Shown here: in pieces, positions 13,485-13,868 of the stretch
Layout: each line of letters starts with the position of its first letter
How positions within the stretch are numbered: the stretch's first letter is position 1
Assembly (NCBI GenBank): GCA_937967535.1
Contig: CALCMV010000404.1
Coordinates: forward strand, 1-13,868
Origin: an uncultured Saprospiraceae bacterium
GTDB lineage: Bacteria > Bacteroidota > Bacteroidia > Chitinophagales > Saprospiraceae
DNA length: 13,868 nt
Direction of reading: 5' to 3'
The notes under the pieces: model-generated
What the model saw: only the letters and a program-made list of their open reading frames with translations
What the model was told of the DNA's origin: nothing
Databases searched by the model: none
Program-made: the position numbers and the translations under genes

Positions 13485-13868
13485 ATGAATACAACAATAA
13501 AAATCGCTCTACTTTTCTTTGTAGCAATTATAATGACAAGCTGCATCAGCAAAAAAAAATATGCCAGTTTACAAATGGACATCAAACAAGCTGAACGAGA
13601 GCTTGAAAAATGCGGCGAATCCATCAACGACTACATGGTGCGCCTCTCTGCCTGCAAACAAGAACAAGAGAAACTACGCGGCAAAATCAATACCGCCGAA
13701 AGCAAAATCGTCCTCAAACAAGAACAAATTGACAATCTGAAAGAACAAGTAAAAGATGCCAGAGTACAGCGCGACCAACAAGTATCGCAGGTAAAAGACA
13801 TCACCGTACTCACCCAAGAAGCCAACGAAAATATCGAAAAAACCCTTTCTCAATTGGAGCGCAAAGAT
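13485..13868 (+). CDS. OmpA-type coiled-coil lipoprotein, N-terminal part (runs off the window)
   Basis: 128 codons are visible, in frame to the window edge. Residues 1-20 (MNTTIKIALLFFVAIIMTSC) are a lipoprotein signal peptide with lipobox MTSC and the lipidated Cys20. The mature chain begins ISKKKYASLQ and then forms a long heptad-like coiled coil: IKQAERELEKCGES, CKQEQEKLRGKINTAESKI, then KQEQIDNLKEQVKDARVQRD. C-SKKKY followed by a coiled coil is the usual start of Bacteroidota OmpA/MotB-like proteins, whose peptidoglycan-binding OmpA domain would come next. That domain lies outside the window, so the assignment is inference. It starts 73 bp after the preceding gene; the spacer holds repeated AATCAC/ACTAAT fragments. 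Confidence 0.75.
   Translation, partial: MNTTIKIALLFFVAIIMTSCISKKKYASLQMDIKQAERELEKCGESINDYMVRLSACKQEQEKLRGKINTAESKIVLKQEQIDNLKEQVKDARVQRDQQVSQVKDITVLTQEANENIEKTLSQLERKD

Overview
The window looks like chromosomal DNA of a member of the Bacteroidota, probably a free-living gliding or surface-dwelling type (Saprospiria, Chitinophagia or Cytophagia-like). I cannot place it to genus. The evidence is two proteins with C-terminal type IX secretion (T9SS) sorting domains, a DUF2480 protein (a family essentially confined to Bacteroidota), several signal-peptide outer-membrane beta-barrels, a PpiD/SurA-type foldase, an OmpA-type lipoprotein start, and promoter-like TAnnTTTG boxes. Coding DNA is moderately GC-rich, while the intergenic DNA is long, very AT-rich and full of palindromes.

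Layout. 1-42: probable C-terminal tail of a gene lying outside the window. 43-827: gene-poor, with a CTCC/GGAG palindrome, repeat copy A1 and a -7 box. 828-1334: DUF2480 protein. 1536-2480: membrane-anchored lytic transglycosylase with a LysM-like tail. It converges on hisF (2571-3326, minus) across a long palindrome that can serve both strands. 3616-4769 (minus): T9SS-exported choice-of-anchor L protein, interrupted by an apparent one-base frameshift just after its signal peptide and followed by a good intrinsic terminator. 4770-5588: gene-free, with nested inverted repeats and repeat copy A2. 5589-6521 and 6711-7613: two secreted outer-membrane beta-barrels separated by a 180-bp low-complexity inverted repeat. 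7874-9361: secreted beta-lactamase-fold serine hydrolase with a T9SS tail, followed 16 bp later by repeat copy A3. 9362-10466: gene-free but holding a candidate small RNA (promoter box, two hairpins, strong terminator at about 9814-9947) and a second GTTGTAGTG-type inverted repeat. 10467-12572: PpiD-like periplasmic foldase with its own terminator. 12848-13411: unrecognised 187-residue protein with a convincing promoter. 13485-13868: start of an OmpA-type coiled-coil lipoprotein, cut by the window end.

Functionally most genes concern the cell envelope: cell-wall turnover, beta-barrel proteins, T9SS cargo and periplasmic folding. hisF is an isolated metabolic gene. There is no clear operon; most genes stand alone with long spacers. 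I found no CRISPR array, tRNA, rRNA, transposase or defence cluster. The least explained material is non-coding: a three-copy, roughly 140-bp palindromic (MITE-like) repeat, a candidate structured RNA, and two further families of intergenic inverted repeats.
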